A stretch of 64,000 bases of DNA from Qipengyuania gaetbuli (GTDB taxonomy: Bacteria; Pseudomonadota; Alphaproteobacteria; Sphingomonadales; Sphingomonadaceae). A program made the translations under genes and the position numbers. Each line of letters starts with the position of its first letter. Position 1 is the stretch's first letter. The stretch is taken from assembly GCF_020524765.1 (NCBI RefSeq), contig NZ_JAIVLR010000001.1:1178001-1242000 (forward strand). Direction: 5' to 3'. Below, in pieces: positions 29,040-38,474 of the stretch. Below the pieces are notes generated by a model that saw only the letters and a list, made by a program, of their open reading frames with translations, was not told the DNA's origin and did no database searches.

Positions 29040-32000
29040 ATGGGTTCGAAAAAGGCCGACAAGGCGAGCAGCAGCACCACCATGACTCCCCACGCCAAGG
29101 CAATCGCGCAGCACATGCGCGACTCGCTGCTTCCGGGAGACACGCCGTTCGACCAGGCGCATTTCGACGAGGCGGCAGCCTTCCTCGCCGAAACCGCCGA
29201 CAAGCGCCGCCCGGGCGAACCGGCCATCGCGATCCAGTCGATCAGCGAAGATCGCCGCTTCACGCGCATCGCCATCGTCAATGACGACATGCCGTTCCTG
29301 GTCGATTCCACGGCTGCCGCAATCGCTGCCATGGGCCTTGCCATCGACCGCCTGATCCACCCGGTCGTGCCGGTCGAGCGCAAGTCCGACGGCACGCTCG
29401 CCCGCGTTGACGAAGGCGAGCCGGAAGACGCCTTCTGGGAATCGATGATCTACCTCGAGGCTCCGCGCGTCGATGCCAAGCGCCGCCAGGCGATCGAGGA
29501 AACGCTCAACGAAACGCTGGCCGACGTGCGCGCTGCGGTTGCCGACTGGCCTCAGCTCCAGGCCGCTATGGCGACCGATGCAAAGCGGATCGAGGACGAG
29601 GAAGGCGCAGCCCTGCTCGAATGGCTGAATTCGGGCATGCTGACCCAGCTCGGCCATGTCGTGCGCCGCCGCGACGGCACGCAGGAAGGCGGGCTGGGCA
29701 TTTGCCGCAAGGGCGCCAGCAACCTGCTGGTGGACGCCAGTTACGAGCGCGCCTTCGCCTGGTTCGAAAGCAAGGGCGAGGCCCGCACCCCGCTCATCAT
29801 CAAGGCGAACCACGCATCGCGCGTACATCGCCATGTGCCGCTCGACCTGTTCCTCGTGCCGGTGCGCGAAGGCAAGAAGGTCGTCGCACTGTCGGTCCAT
29901 GCAGGCGTCTGGACCAGTGCCGCACTTGCCTCGCCGCCGCGCAATGTGCCGATCCTGCGCCAGCGGCTCGAACAGATCCGCGAAGACCTGAATTTCGACG
30001 AGACCGGCCACGCCGGCAAGGCGCTGGTCCATGCGCTGACCGCCCTGCCGCACGATCTGGTCATCGGTTTTTCCGAAGCCGACACCGCGCGCATCGCCAC
30101 CACGATGATGAGCCTCGTCGATCGCCCGCGCCCGCGCCTTGCGCTGGTCGAGGCGCCGCTGGCCCGGCACCTCTTCGCCTTCGTGTGGATGCCGCGCGAC
30201 ATGCTGGCAACGCAGGTCCGCCTGCAGATCCTCGCCCTGCTCGAAGAAGGCGCCAAGGCGCGCCTGCTCGACTGGAGCCTCGAGGTCGAAGGCGGCAACC
30301 TTGCCATGCTGCGCTTCGTGCTCGACATCCGCGACGGCTCTAAATCGCCGGACGAACAGGCGTTGGAACAGCAGCTGCAGACCCTGCTGCGCGGCTGGAG
30401 CGAAGCGGTGGAAACCGAATTGCTCGCCTTCGAGGAAAAGGGCCGCGCCGCCGCGCTTGCCATGCGCTTTGCCGAGGCTTTCCCGACCGCCTACCGCGCC
30501 CGGTTCGGCCCGCGCGAAGCGGCTGAGGACATCTCGCGCCTGCGCGCGCTCGGCCATCATGCCGACGAGGAAGAGGATGCACCCCACCGCGGCGCGCGCC
30601 TCTACCTGTGCGACCGCGAGGACGAGCGCTGCCTGCGCCTCAAGCTCTACCAAGCGGAAGGCAGCCTGCCGCTGTCGGATGCGGTCCCCGCGCTCGAGAA
30701 CTTCGGCTTCCATGTCCGTTCCGAAATGCCGACCGTGCTCGAGGACGGACGCCTCGGCACTATCCACGACTTCGCGCTGCAGCTTGCCCCGGGCATCGAT
30801 GCCGAAGGGTTGGTCGAACGTGCCGGCGATATCGAGGAAGCAATCGGCGCCGTCCTGAACGGCCATGCCGAGGACGACGTGTTCAACCGCCTCGTGGTCG
30901 AGGCTGGCCTCGGTGCGCAAGAAACCGACTGGCTGCGCGCCTTCTACCGCTACCTGCGCCAGGCGGGCATGGGCTTCACAATCTATACAGTGGTGGACGC
31001 GCTGGCGAAGGCCGCGGACATCACGCGCGGCCTCATCGCCCTGTTCACCGCCCGGCACGACCCGGCATTCCAGGGGAACCGTGAAGACGCGATCAAGGAT
31101 GCGCGCGACACGATCAAGCGCGCCCTGTCCAAGGTCAAGGCAATCAACGACGACCGACTGCTGCGCCTTTACAATGCGCTGATCGACGCGATCCTGCGCA
31201 CCAATGCCTTTGCTCCCGCTGCGGCCGAAGCGCTGGCCTTCAAGATCGACAGCTCGGTCGTCCCCGGCCTGCCGAAGCCTGTTCCGTGGCGCGAGATCTG
31301 GGTCTATTCGCGCCGCGTGGAAGGCATCCACCTGCGCTCGGGTCCGGTGGCTCGCGGCGGCCTGCGCTGGTCCGACCGGCGCGACGACTTCCGCACCGAA
31401 ATCCTCGGCCTGATGAAAGCCCAGCGGGTCAAGAACGCGGTCATCGTCCCGGCAGGGGCAAAGGGCGGCTTTTATCCCAAGCAGCTGCCCGATCCGTCGA
31501 TCGACCGTGACGGCTGGGCCGCGGAAGGCAAGGGCAGCTACCAGGCCTTCATCCGCACGCTGCTGTCGGTCACCGACAACATCGTCGACGACAAGGTCGT
31601 GCACCCCCAGAGCGTGGTGATCACCGATGGCGAGGACCCCTATTTCGTGGTCGCCGCCGACAAGGGCACGGCCAGCTTCTCCGACGTCGCCAATGCGATT
31701 GCGGAAAGCCGCGATTTCTGGCTCGACGACGCTTTCGCGAGCGGTGGCTCCAAGGGCTACGACCACAAGGCCATGGGCATCACTGCCAAGGGTGCGTGGG
31801 TCAGCGTGCAGCGCCACTTCCTCGAAATGGGCATCGACGTGCAGAGCGAGCCGGTTCAGGTGGTGGGCTGTGGCGACATGTCGGGGGACGTGTTCGGCAA
31901 CGGCATGCTGCTGTCCACGGCGATCAAGCTGGTGGCCGCATTCGATCACCGCCACATCTTCCTCGATCCTGATCCCGATCCGGCCAGGAGCTGGAAGGAG

Positions 32001-33746
32001 CGCAAGCGCATGTTCGACCTCCCCCGCTCGAGCTGGGAGGATTACGACGCCAGCCTCATCTCCAAGGGCGGCGGCGTCTATTCGCGCGGCGCGAAGTCGA
32101 TCAAGCTGTCCAAGGCGATGCAGAAGGTGCTGGGCATCGAGCAGTCGGAAATCGAGCCCGAGGCACTGATTTCCGCGATCCTCAAGGCGCCGGTCGACCT
32201 CGTCTGGTTCGGCGGCATCGGCACCTACATCAAGGCCGGGACGGAAAATAACGTCCAGGTCGGCGACCCGGCGAACGACGTGCTGCGCGTCGATGCGAAG
32301 GAAGTGCGTGCCAAGGTCATCGGCGAAGGTGCGAACCTCGGCGTCACGCAGGCAGGCCGCATCGAGTATGCCCTGAACGGCGGGCGCTGCAACACCGACT
32401 TCATCGACAATTCCGCGGGCGTCGATTGCTCGGACAACGAGGTGAATATCAAGATCGCGCTGGCCGCTGCCAAGCGCGCGGGCCGCCTGTCCGAACCCAA
32501 GCGCGTCGCACTGCTCGAATCGATGACCGACGAGGTGTCGGCCATCGTGCTCGAGGACAACCGGCTGCAGGCCCTCGCCCTGTCGATTGCCGAAATGGGC
32601 GGGGCGCGCGCCATGGCGTCGCAGCTTCACCTGATCGAGACGCTGGAAGACGGCGGCAATCTCGACCGCCGGACCGAAGGGCTCGCCGACAACCAGACGT
32701 TGCAGCGCCGTGCTGCAGACGGCACCGGACTGACCCGTCCCGAACTCGCTGTCTTGCTCTCCAGTGCCAAGCTGGTCCTGCAGGACGCGATCGAAGCAAG
32801 CGACCTGCCCGACGATCCGATCCTGCACGACCTGTTGATGCGCAGCTTCCCGGAGCCGATGCGCGGCAAGTTCCGCAAGCAGATCGAGAACCATCGCCTG
32901 CGCCGCGAAATCATCGCGACCAAGCTCGCCAATGCGATGGTCAACCGCCTAGGCATCATCCATCCGTTCGAACTGGCGGAAGAAGAAGGCGTCGAACTGT
33001 CCGAAGTGGCAGGGGCCTTCGTTGCCGCCGCACACCTGTTCGACCTGCGTTCGATCTGGGCGGAACTCGACACGGCCAAGATGGAAGAATCGGCGCGCCT
33101 GCTGCTGTTCGACCGCCTTGCCGCTGCAGTTGGCAACCTCATGTCCGACGTGCTGCGCACCGGTGCCGGCCGCGTCCAGCCCGCCCGCATGGTGGAAGAG
33201 CTGGGCAAGAACGTGGCCTTGCTGGTCAAGTCGACGGACGAGCTGCTCGGCAGCGAGCTCAAGACCCAGTCGCGCAGCCTGCACGAAACCTTCACCAAGG
33301 CCGGTGCGCCCGATGCGATCGCGTCGCACATCACGCACATCTTCGACCTCGACGGTTCGGTGGGCCTCGCCAAGCTGGCCGCGGACACGGGCATCGATCC
33401 GCTGCCGCTGACCCACGGCTTCTCCGATATCGGGGCCAACCTGGGGATCGACTGGGCGCAGGGCACGGCTGCCCTGATGAACCCGTCGGACGTCTGGGAA
33501 CGCCTGCTGGTGTCGGGCATCGCGCGCGATTTCCAGCAGATGCGCCTCGAGTTGCTGCGCCGTCTCTCGCGCCGCAAGGACGCGAAGGACGACATGCGCG
33601 GCGTGGTTGACGCATGGGTTGCGGACCACCACGCAGCGGTGCGCCAGTTCCGCTCGATGGTCGACCGGGCGCAGTCGCAGACGCCCGTTGCGCCGGCCAT
33701 GCTCGCCCAGATCGCCAGCATGGCGCGCAACCTGCTGGCGCGCTGA
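29040..33746 (+). CDS. NAD-specific glutamate dehydrogenase, large (about 180 kDa) type
   Basis: Oxidatively deaminates glutamate to 2-oxoglutarate. The 1568-aa size and long N-terminal regulatory region (about 1-700, ACT-like) identify the large bacterial NAD-GDH class. The catalytic core shows GGLRWSDRRDDFRTEILGLMKAQ, the lysine motif GAKGGFYPKQLP (near 807), VVGCGDMSGDVFGNGML (near 945) and VWFGGIGTYIKA. ATG at 29040 is preferred to one five codons upstream because GAGAGG precedes it at good spacing. It is monocistronic, and a probable entry of amino-acid carbon into the TCA cycle. Confidence 0.95.
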   Translation: MGSKKADKASSSTTMTPHAKAIAQHMRDSLLPGDTPFDQAHFDEAAAFLAETADKRRPGEPAIAIQSISEDRRFTRIAIVNDDMPFLVDSTAAAIAAMGLAIDRLIHPVVPVERKSDGTLARVDEGEPEDAFWESMIYLEAPRVDAKRRQAIEETLNETLADVRAAVADWPQLQAAMATDAKRIEDEEGAALLEWLNSGMLTQLGHVVRRRDGTQEGGLGICRKGASNLLVDASYERAFAWFESKGEARTPLIIKANHASRVHRHVPLDLFLVPVREGKKVVALSVHAGVWTSAALASPPRNVPILRQRLEQIREDLNFDETGHAGKALVHALTALPHDLVIGFSEADTARIATTMMSLVDRPRPRLALVEAPLARHLFAFVWMPRDMLATQVRLQILALLEEGAKARLLDWSLEVEGGNLAMLRFVLDIRDGSKSPDEQALEQQLQTLLRGWSEAVETELLAFEEKGRAAALAMRFAEAFPTAYRARFGPREAAEDISRLRALGHHADEEEDAPHRGARLYLCDREDERCLRLKLYQAEGSLPLSDAVPALENFGFHVRSEMPTVLEDGRLGTIHDFALQLAPGIDAEGLVERAGDIEEAIGAVLNGHAEDDVFNRLVVEAGLGAQETDWLRAFYRYLRQAGMGFTIYTVVDALAKAADITRGLIALFTARHDPAFQGNREDAIKDARDTIKRALSKVKAINDDRLLRLYNALIDAILRTNAFAPAAAEALAFKIDSSVVPGLPKPVPWREIWVYSRRVEGIHLRSGPVARGGLRWSDRRDDFRTEILGLMKAQRVKNAVIVPAGAKGGFYPKQLPDPSIDRDGWAAEGKGSYQAFIRTLLSVTDNIVDDKVVHPQSVVITDGEDPYFVVAADKGTASFSDVANAIAESRDFWLDDAFASGGSKGYDHKAMGITAKGAWVSVQRHFLEMGIDVQSEPVQVVGCGDMSGDVFGNGMLLSTAIKLVAAFDHRHIFLDPDPDPARSWKERKRMFDLPRSSWEDYDASLISKGGGVYSRGAKSIKLSKAMQKVLGIEQSEIEPEALISAILKAPVDLVWFGGIGTYIKAGTENNVQVGDPANDVLRVDAKEVRAKVIGEGANLGVTQAGRIEYALNGGRCNTDFIDNSAGVDCSDNEVNIKIALAAAKRAGRLSEPKRVALLESMTDEVSAIVLEDNRLQALALSIAEMGGARAMASQLHLIETLEDGGNLDRRTEGLADNQTLQRRAADGTGLTRPELAVLLSSAKLVLQDAIEASDLPDDPILHDLLMRSFPEPMRGKFRKQIENHRLRREIIATKLANAMVNRLGIIHPFELAEEEGVELSEVAGAFVAAAHLFDLRSIWAELDTAKMEESARLLLFDRLAAAVGNLMSDVLRTGAGRVQPARMVEELGKNVALLVKSTDELLGSELKTQSRSLHETFTKAGAPDAIASHITHIFDLDGSVGLAKLAADTGIDPLPLTHGFSDIGANLGIDWAQGTAALMNPSDVWERLLVSGIARDFQQMRLELLRRLSRRKDAKDDMRGVVDAWVADHHAAVRQFRSMVDRAQSQTPVAPAMLAQIASMARNLLAR

Positions 33747-33768
33747 GCGGACGCGGGAAAGCTTGACC

Positions 33769-33791
33769 GGGCTGGCGTTTGCGGCCAGCCC
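33769..33791 (+). other. Hairpin directly upstream of the ferredoxin reductase start
   Basis: GGGCTGGC (33769-33776) pairs with GCCAGCCC (33784-33791) around a 7-base loop, ending 8 bases before the ATG at 33800. No T-run follows. It may end the GDH transcript weakly, or shape translation of the next gene, which has no clear Shine-Dalgarno. Confidence 0.4.
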
Positions 33792-33799
33792 TGCGCGTC

Positions 33800-35026
33800 A
33801 TGGAGCATTTCGACGTCGTCATCGTGGGATCGGGTCACGGCGGAGCGCAGGCGGCAATCGCCTTGCGCCAGGCTGGGCACGAGGACAGCATCCTCATCGC
33901 CAGCCGCGACCGCAACCCGCCCTATGAACGCCCGCCGCTGTCGAAGGATTATCTCGCCGGCGAAAAGCCCTTCGAGAAAATCCTCATCCGGCCGGAAAAG
34001 TTCTGGGCCGAGCGCAATGTCACGCTCCGGCTCGGCGCCAACGCCAACGAGGTCGATCCGCTGGCCCACACGCTGGCACTGTCGGACGACACCAAGGTCA
34101 CCTATCGCAAGCTGATCTGGGCAGCCGGCGGCGACGCGCGGCGCCTGTCATGCCCGGGCGCCGATCTCGGCGGCATGCACACGATCCGCAACCGGCGCGA
34201 CACCGATGCGCTCAAGAACGAGATCGAGGCAGGAGCCAGGCGCGCCGTCATCGTGGGCGCGGGCTACATCGGGCTCGAGGCGGCCGCCGTGCTGCGTAAG
34301 ATGGACTGCGCAGTGACAGTGGTCGAAATGCAGGACCGGGTACTGGCCCGTGTCGCAGGCCCGGAACTTTCTACCTTTTATGCCGAAGAGCACCGCAGCC
34401 ACGGTGTCGATCTGAGGCTCGAAACCGGGGTCGAGCGGATCGAGGGCGAGAACGGCCGCGTGACGGGGGTGACCCTGTCCACCGGCGAGACCATCCCTTG
34501 CGAGATCGTGATCGTCGGCATCGGGATCGTGCCTTCGGTCGGCCCCCTGATTGCAGCGGGCGCTGCCGGTAGCAACGGGGTCGACGTCGACAGCTTCTGC
34601 CGCACCTCGCTCGACGATGTCTACGCGATCGGCGACTGCGCGGCCCATGCCAACCCCTACGCCGGCAATGCGGTGATCCGGCTGGAATCGGTCCAGAATG
34701 CCAACGACATGGCGAGCGTGGCAGCCAAATCGATCATGGGCGACAAGCAGGATTATGACGCCGTGCCGTGGTTCTGGTCGAACCAGTACGACCTGCGCCT
34801 GCAGACCGTCGGCCTTTCGCTGGGCCACGATGCCTGCGTGCTGCGCGGCGATCCGGCTGAACGCAAGTTCTCGGTGATCTACCTCAAGGAAGGCTGCGTC
34901 TTCGCGCTCGACTGCGTGAACAACACGCGCGACTACGCGCAAGGCCGCAAGCTGGTCGAGACGCGGGCCGAGATCGACCCTGCGCTGCTCGCCGACACCA
35001 CCGTTGCGCTCAAGGAAATGATCTGA
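33800..35026 (+). CDS. FAD/NAD(P)-dependent ferredoxin reductase (P450 redox partner type)
   Basis: A 408-aa flavoprotein of the putidaredoxin-reductase/ThcD/RhlG-like class. The FAD dinucleotide motif is VIVGSGHGG (8-15), the NAD motif [18 protein letters not shown] (about 148-165), and FAD-contact motif [16 protein letters not shown] reductase C-terminal domain follows. It would pass electrons from NADH to a [2Fe-2S] ferredoxin serving a P450 or dioxygenase. Two P450s (12045 and 38475) are in the window but no ferredoxin gene. Its 3' end overlaps queG by 17 bp on the opposite strand. Confidence 0.9.
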   Translation: MEHFDVVIVGSGHGGAQAAIALRQAGHEDSILIASRDRNPPYERPPLSKDYLAGEKPFEKILIRPEKFWAERNVTLRLGANANEVDPLAHTLALSDDTKVTYRKLIWAAGGDARRLSCPGADLGGMHTIRNRRDTDALKNEIEAGARRAVIVGAGYIGLEAAAVLRKMDCAVTVVEMQDRVLARVAGPELSTFYAEEHRSHGVDLRLETGVERIEGENGRVTGVTLSTGETIPCEIVIVGIGIVPSVGPLIAAGAAGSNGVDVDSFCRTSLDDVYAIGDCAAHANPYAGNAVIRLESVQNANDMASVAAKSIMGDKQDYDAVPWFWSNQYDLRLQTVGLSLGHDACVLRGDPAERKFSVIYLKEGCVFALDCVNNTRDYAQGRKLVETRAEIDPALLADTTVALKEMI

Positions 35027-36071
35027 GCCGTGCCGCCGCCCAGTCGGCGGCTTCGGCGACCACCGGATCGGGATCGGCGCGCAAGCGCTCGACCTGAGGC
35101 AGCAGGCCGGCGTTCCCGCTGTTCCCGGCCGCGTAAAGGCAGTTGCGCACGAAACGGTCGCGCCCGATCCGCTTGATCGGCGAGCCGGAGAAGAACTGGC
35201 GGAACCCAGCATCGTCGAATTCCAGGAACCGCACGAGATCGGGCGCGACCAGTTCGTCGCGCGGTGCCAGTTTCAAATGGCGATGGGCCGTATCGGCGAA
35301 CTTGTTCCACGGACACACCGCAAGGCAATCGTCGCAGCCGTAAATCCGGTTACCCAACGCGGCACGAAACTCCTCGTCGACCGGCCCCTTGTGTTCGATA
35401 GTGAGGTACGAAATGCACCGCCTCGCATCGAGCCGGTAGGGCGCGGGGAAGGCATCGGTCGGGCAGGCTTCCTGGCAGGCGTGGCACGAACCGCAGCGGT
35501 CCCGGCCGGGGGCATCGGGCGCGAATTCCAGCGTCGAATATATCGCGCCGAGGAACAGCCAGCTGCCATGCTCGCGGCTGACCATGTTGGTATGCTTGCC
35601 CTGCCAGCCGATCCCGGCCGCCTCGCCCAGCGGTTTTTCCATCACCGGGGCAGTATCGACGAACACCTTGAGCTCGCTGTCGGGGGCGCGTGCGATCAGC
35701 CAGCGGGCGAGTGCCTTCAGCGCCTTCTTGACCACATCGTGATAGTCGCGCCCTTGGGCATAGACGGAAATTCGCGCCTTCTCGGGGTCACCTTCCAGCG
35801 CGAGCGGATCGACGTCCGGCGCATAGCTCATGCCAAGGGCGATGACGCTCCGCGCGTCCGGCCAGAGTCCCTGCGGCGAGGCGCGTTCGGCCTTGCGCGT
35901 CTCCATCCACTCCATCGATCCGTGGCGGCCTTCGCCCAGCCATTGGTCGAGCCGCTCGGCGCGCACAGGATCGGTGGCGGCCGCCGTGAAGCCGCAGGCC
36001 GCAAAGCCCAGCGCGCGGGCCTCGGCCCTCAATTCCTCCTGCAGGACCTCCAGAGACGTGGTCTTAACCAA
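35010..36071 (-). CDS. queG: Epoxyqueuosine reductase QueG
   Basis: Cobalamin-dependent enzyme that reduces epoxyqueuosine to queuosine in tRNA, the last step of Q synthesis. The 353-aa protein has the N-terminal domain of the family ([35 protein letters not shown], the [14 protein letters not shown] stretch) and two [4Fe-4S] motifs: [12 protein letters not shown] near residue 193 and [10 protein letters not shown] near 243. A short HEAT-like C-terminus follows. Convergent overlap with the ferredoxin reductase gene (17 bp); divergent from the ABC transporter across 44 bp. Confidence 0.94.
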   Translation of the reverse strand: MVKTTSLEVLQEELRAEARALGFAACGFTAAATDPVRAERLDQWLGEGRHGSMEWMETRKAERASPQGLWPDARSVIALGMSYAPDVDPLALEGDPEKARISVYAQGRDYHDVVKKALKALARWLIARAPDSELKVFVDTAPVMEKPLGEAAGIGWQGKHTNMVSREHGSWLFLGAIYSTLEFAPDAPGRDRCGSCHACQEACPTDAFPAPYRLDARRCISYLTIEHKGPVDEEFRAALGNRIYGCDDCLAVCPWNKFADTAHRHLKLAPRDELVAPDLVRFLEFDDAGFRQFFSGSPIKRIGRDRFVRNCLYAAGNSGNAGLLPQVERLRADPDPVVAEAADWAAARLRSFP

Positions 36072-36115
36072 ACTTGCTGTTGCTCCCGTTCACTTCGCGC
36101 GGTTAACTCGCGGTC

Positions 36116-37114
36116 ATGCTTACCGAGCCCGACACCGTCCCGCGAGCCCACGACACCAGCTCGCCCCCACTTGCAATCGAGGCGCGCGGTCTCGTCAAGC
36201 GGTTCGACCGGACGCTAGCGGTGGACGGGGTCGACATATCCGTCCCCGAGGGCGCGATCTACGGCATTCTGGGTCCGAACGGCGCGGGCAAGACAACCAC
36301 GCTGCGGATGCTGCTCGGCATCATCGATCCCGACGAAGGCGTACGGCGCGTCTTCGGGCACGAGCGCCCGCACGAAATCGCCCGCTGGATCGGCTACCTT
36401 CCTGAAGAGCGCGGCCTGTACCCGTCGATGAAGTGCGACGAGGCGATCGGCTTCATGGGCGCCCTGCGCGGCCTGCCCGTGGAAGAGGGCCGCCGGCGCG
36501 GGCGCGAATTGCTCGAAGGTCACGGGCTCGGCCACGCAGTCGACAAGCAGATCCGCCAGCTTTCGAAAGGCATGGCGCAGACGGTCCAGCTGCTCGGCAC
36601 GCTGGTCCACAAGCCGAGGCTGGTGGTGCTAGACGAACCTTTCAGCGGTCTCGATGCCATCAACCAGGGCAAGCTCGAAGGCTTGATCCGCGAAATGGCG
36701 GAGGCAGGGACCACCGTTATCTTCTCGACCCACGTCATCCACCATGCAGAACGCCTGTGCGACGACGTGGCGATCATCGCCGGGGGCAAGGTGCCCTATG
36801 CAGGTTCGGTCGACGTCGCGCGCGATCGCATCCCCGCACAGGTCAGGCTGGAGACAGCGAATGGCGAGGGCGAATGGCGCAGCGCGCTGCCCGACAACGT
36901 CCGCCACGACAAGAAGGCCCACGGGGGGCATTTCTGGTACTTCCCGGTCCCCGACAGCGGCATCGAGGTGCTGCTCAAGCGGCTGATCGATGGCGGTGCG
37001 GGCATATTGTCGCTTTCGATCGAGCGGGCCGGCCTGCACGACGCTTTCGTCGAAATCGCCGGCGAGGCCGCGGCACGCGCGCTCGACGAGGATGCAGCAG
37101 GGGAGATCGCATAA
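36116..37114 (+). CDS. ABC transporter ATP-binding protein (NatA-like)
   Basis: A 332-aa ATPase. Walker A is GPNGAGKTTT at 53-62, the signature is LSKGM rather than LSGGQ, and Walker B reads RLVVLDEPFSGLD. The C-terminal approx. 80 residues form the DUF4162-type extension of ABC-2 exporters (ending IERAGLHDAFVEIAGEA). It partners with the overlapping permease gene (TAATG at 37112-37116). NatAB-type systems export Na+ or small lipophilic molecules; the substrate here is unknown. Confidence 0.92.
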   Translation: MLTEPDTVPRAHDTSSPPLAIEARGLVKRFDRTLAVDGVDISVPEGAIYGILGPNGAGKTTTLRMLLGIIDPDEGVRRVFGHERPHEIARWIGYLPEERGLYPSMKCDEAIGFMGALRGLPVEEGRRRGRELLEGHGLGHAVDKQIRQLSKGMAQTVQLLGTLVHKPRLVVLDEPFSGLDAINQGKLEGLIREMAEAGTTVIFSTHVIHHAERLCDDVAIIAGGKVPYAGSVDVARDRIPAQVRLETANGEGEWRSALPDNVRHDKKAHGGHFWYFPVPDSGIEVLLKRLIDGGAGILSLSIERAGLHDAFVEIAGEAAARALDEDAAGEIA

Positions 37115-38331
37115 TGGCCGATGCAAGCCGTCTTCCGCTGTGGCGCGCAGCCATGGTCATCGCTCGCCGCGATTTCCGCGCGATCCTGTTTTCCAAGGCC
37201 TTCCTGTTCTTCCTGCTCGGCCCGATCTTCTTCGGGGCGATCAGCGTGATGGCCGGCACGCTAGGTGCCAAGGCGGCGGAAAGCGCCGACCCTCCACGCC
37301 TTGCCGTAGTCCTGAGCGAGGAGGAAGGCGCTGCCTTCGCCGCCGCTCATGCACGGCTGGAAGATGCAGTCTCGCTGCCGGAATTCGCAGTGGTCGGGGC
37401 GGACGAACCGCGCGAGGCCGACCGCCTGCTGTCGGATACTTCACGCAATTTCGGCGCGGTACTGACCGGCACGCTCGAAGCGCCCGAACTGTCGGGCACG
37501 CAGGAACGGATCGACCGCTGGCGCGGGCAGGTGGCCTTGCTCGCCGCCGAAGCGCGTGGCGGCCCGTCCGCCGAACTGCCGGAGGTCGCACTGAAGCCCA
37601 CGGCCACCAGCGTCGCCACCATTCGCAGCGCCCAGACGGCCACTGCGACCGGGGCCATCACGCTGCTGTTCCTCCTGACCATGCTGCTTGCCGGCATGGT
37701 GCTGTCGAACCTGGTCGAGGAGAAGGCGAACAAGATTATCGAAATCCTCGCCGCCGCCATCCCGATGGACGCCGTGTTCTACGGCAAGCTGTTCGCCATG
37801 CTCGGCGTCAGCTTCGTGGGCATCGCGGTCTGGGGCGGCATCGCCGGCACGATCCTGTGGCTCGGCAGTTCTGCGCTCGGACCTGTTCCGACGCCTGCGG
37901 TGGGATGGCCGCTGTTCGTGGTGCTTTTCGTGACCTATTTCGCCACCGCTTACCTGCTGATCGGCTCGGTCTTCCTCACCATCGGTTCGATGGCGCCGAC
38001 CGTGCGCGACGTGCAGACGCTCTCGATGCCGGCAACCATCCTCCAGCTCGCGGTCTTCTTCCTGGCGACCTACGCGCTGAGCGATGCGGGCTCGCCGGTC
38101 GAACTCTTCGCCGTGATCTTCCCCGTGTCTTCACCCTACGCGATGGTGGCGCGCGCGGCGCAGTCACCCGTGCTGTGGACGCATCTTGCCGCGATCGGCT
38201 GGCAGTTGCTGTGGGTCGGCATTTTCGTGAAGGTCGGCTCGGGCCTGTTCCGCAAGCTGGTCATGAAGTCGGGCGCCGGCGGAAAGACGAAAAAGGCGTG
38301 GTTCGGCATCGGGCGAACGGCCAAGGGCTGA
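37114..38331 (+). CDS. ABC-2 type permease (NatB-like)
   Basis: A 405-aa membrane protein. One N-terminal TM segment (FLFFLLGPIFFGAISVM) and a soluble extracytoplasmic domain (about 55-165) come before five or six TM segments from about 170 onward (ITLLFLLTMLLAGMVLSNLVEEKANKIIEIL is the ABC-2 signature region). This is the NatB/ABC-2 architecture, encoded directly after its ATPase with a one-base overlap. Likely a homodimeric exporter. Substrate unknown. Confidence 0.9.
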   Translation: MADASRLPLWRAAMVIARRDFRAILFSKAFLFFLLGPIFFGAISVMAGTLGAKAAESADPPRLAVVLSEEEGAAFAAAHARLEDAVSLPEFAVVGADEPREADRLLSDTSRNFGAVLTGTLEAPELSGTQERIDRWRGQVALLAAEARGGPSAELPEVALKPTATSVATIRSAQTATATGAITLLFLLTMLLAGMVLSNLVEEKANKIIEILAAAIPMDAVFYGKLFAMLGVSFVGIAVWGGIAGTILWLGSSALGPVPTPAVGWPLFVVLFVTYFATAYLLIGSVFLTIGSMAPTVRDVQTLSMPATILQLAVFFLATYALSDAGSPVELFAVIFPVSSPYAMVARAAQSPVLWTHLAAIGWQLLWVGIFVKVGSGLFRKLVMKSGAGGKTKKAWFGIGRTAKG

Positions 38332-38396
38332 CTTCGTCGCATCGGTGCAATCCGTCGGCCGTGGCGGTGATTAGGTTCCTTTTTGCAACTCGCTAT

Positions 38397-38410
38397 TGAC
38401 ACGAGTGTCA
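38397..38410 (+). promoter_or_regulatory. Palindromic operator candidate overlapping a -35 element, upstream of CYP153
   Basis: TGACACGAGTGTCA has perfect 6-base arms (TGACAC/GTGTCA) around a 2-base centre. It overlaps TTGACA at 38396-38401, a consensus -35 hexamer; the matching -10 (AGGATT, 38419-38424) is weak. The dyad lies 64 bp before the CYP153 start. This form is typical of TetR-family operators. No TetR gene lies nearby. Confidence 0.5.
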
Positions 38411-38474
38411 GTTGAGGCAGGATTGCCGGCGAGAGGACAGGCGTCACGAGAGTCGCCGCCGCAAGGAGAGAGAC

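Noticed and set aside
28659..32894. A 1411-codon open frame on the minus strand opposite the NAD-glutamate dehydrogenase gene
   Set aside because: It is antisense to a gene with clear catalytic motifs. Very high GC at third positions removes stop codons from the opposite frame, and its translation is rich in Arg, His, Val and Leu with no recognisable domain.
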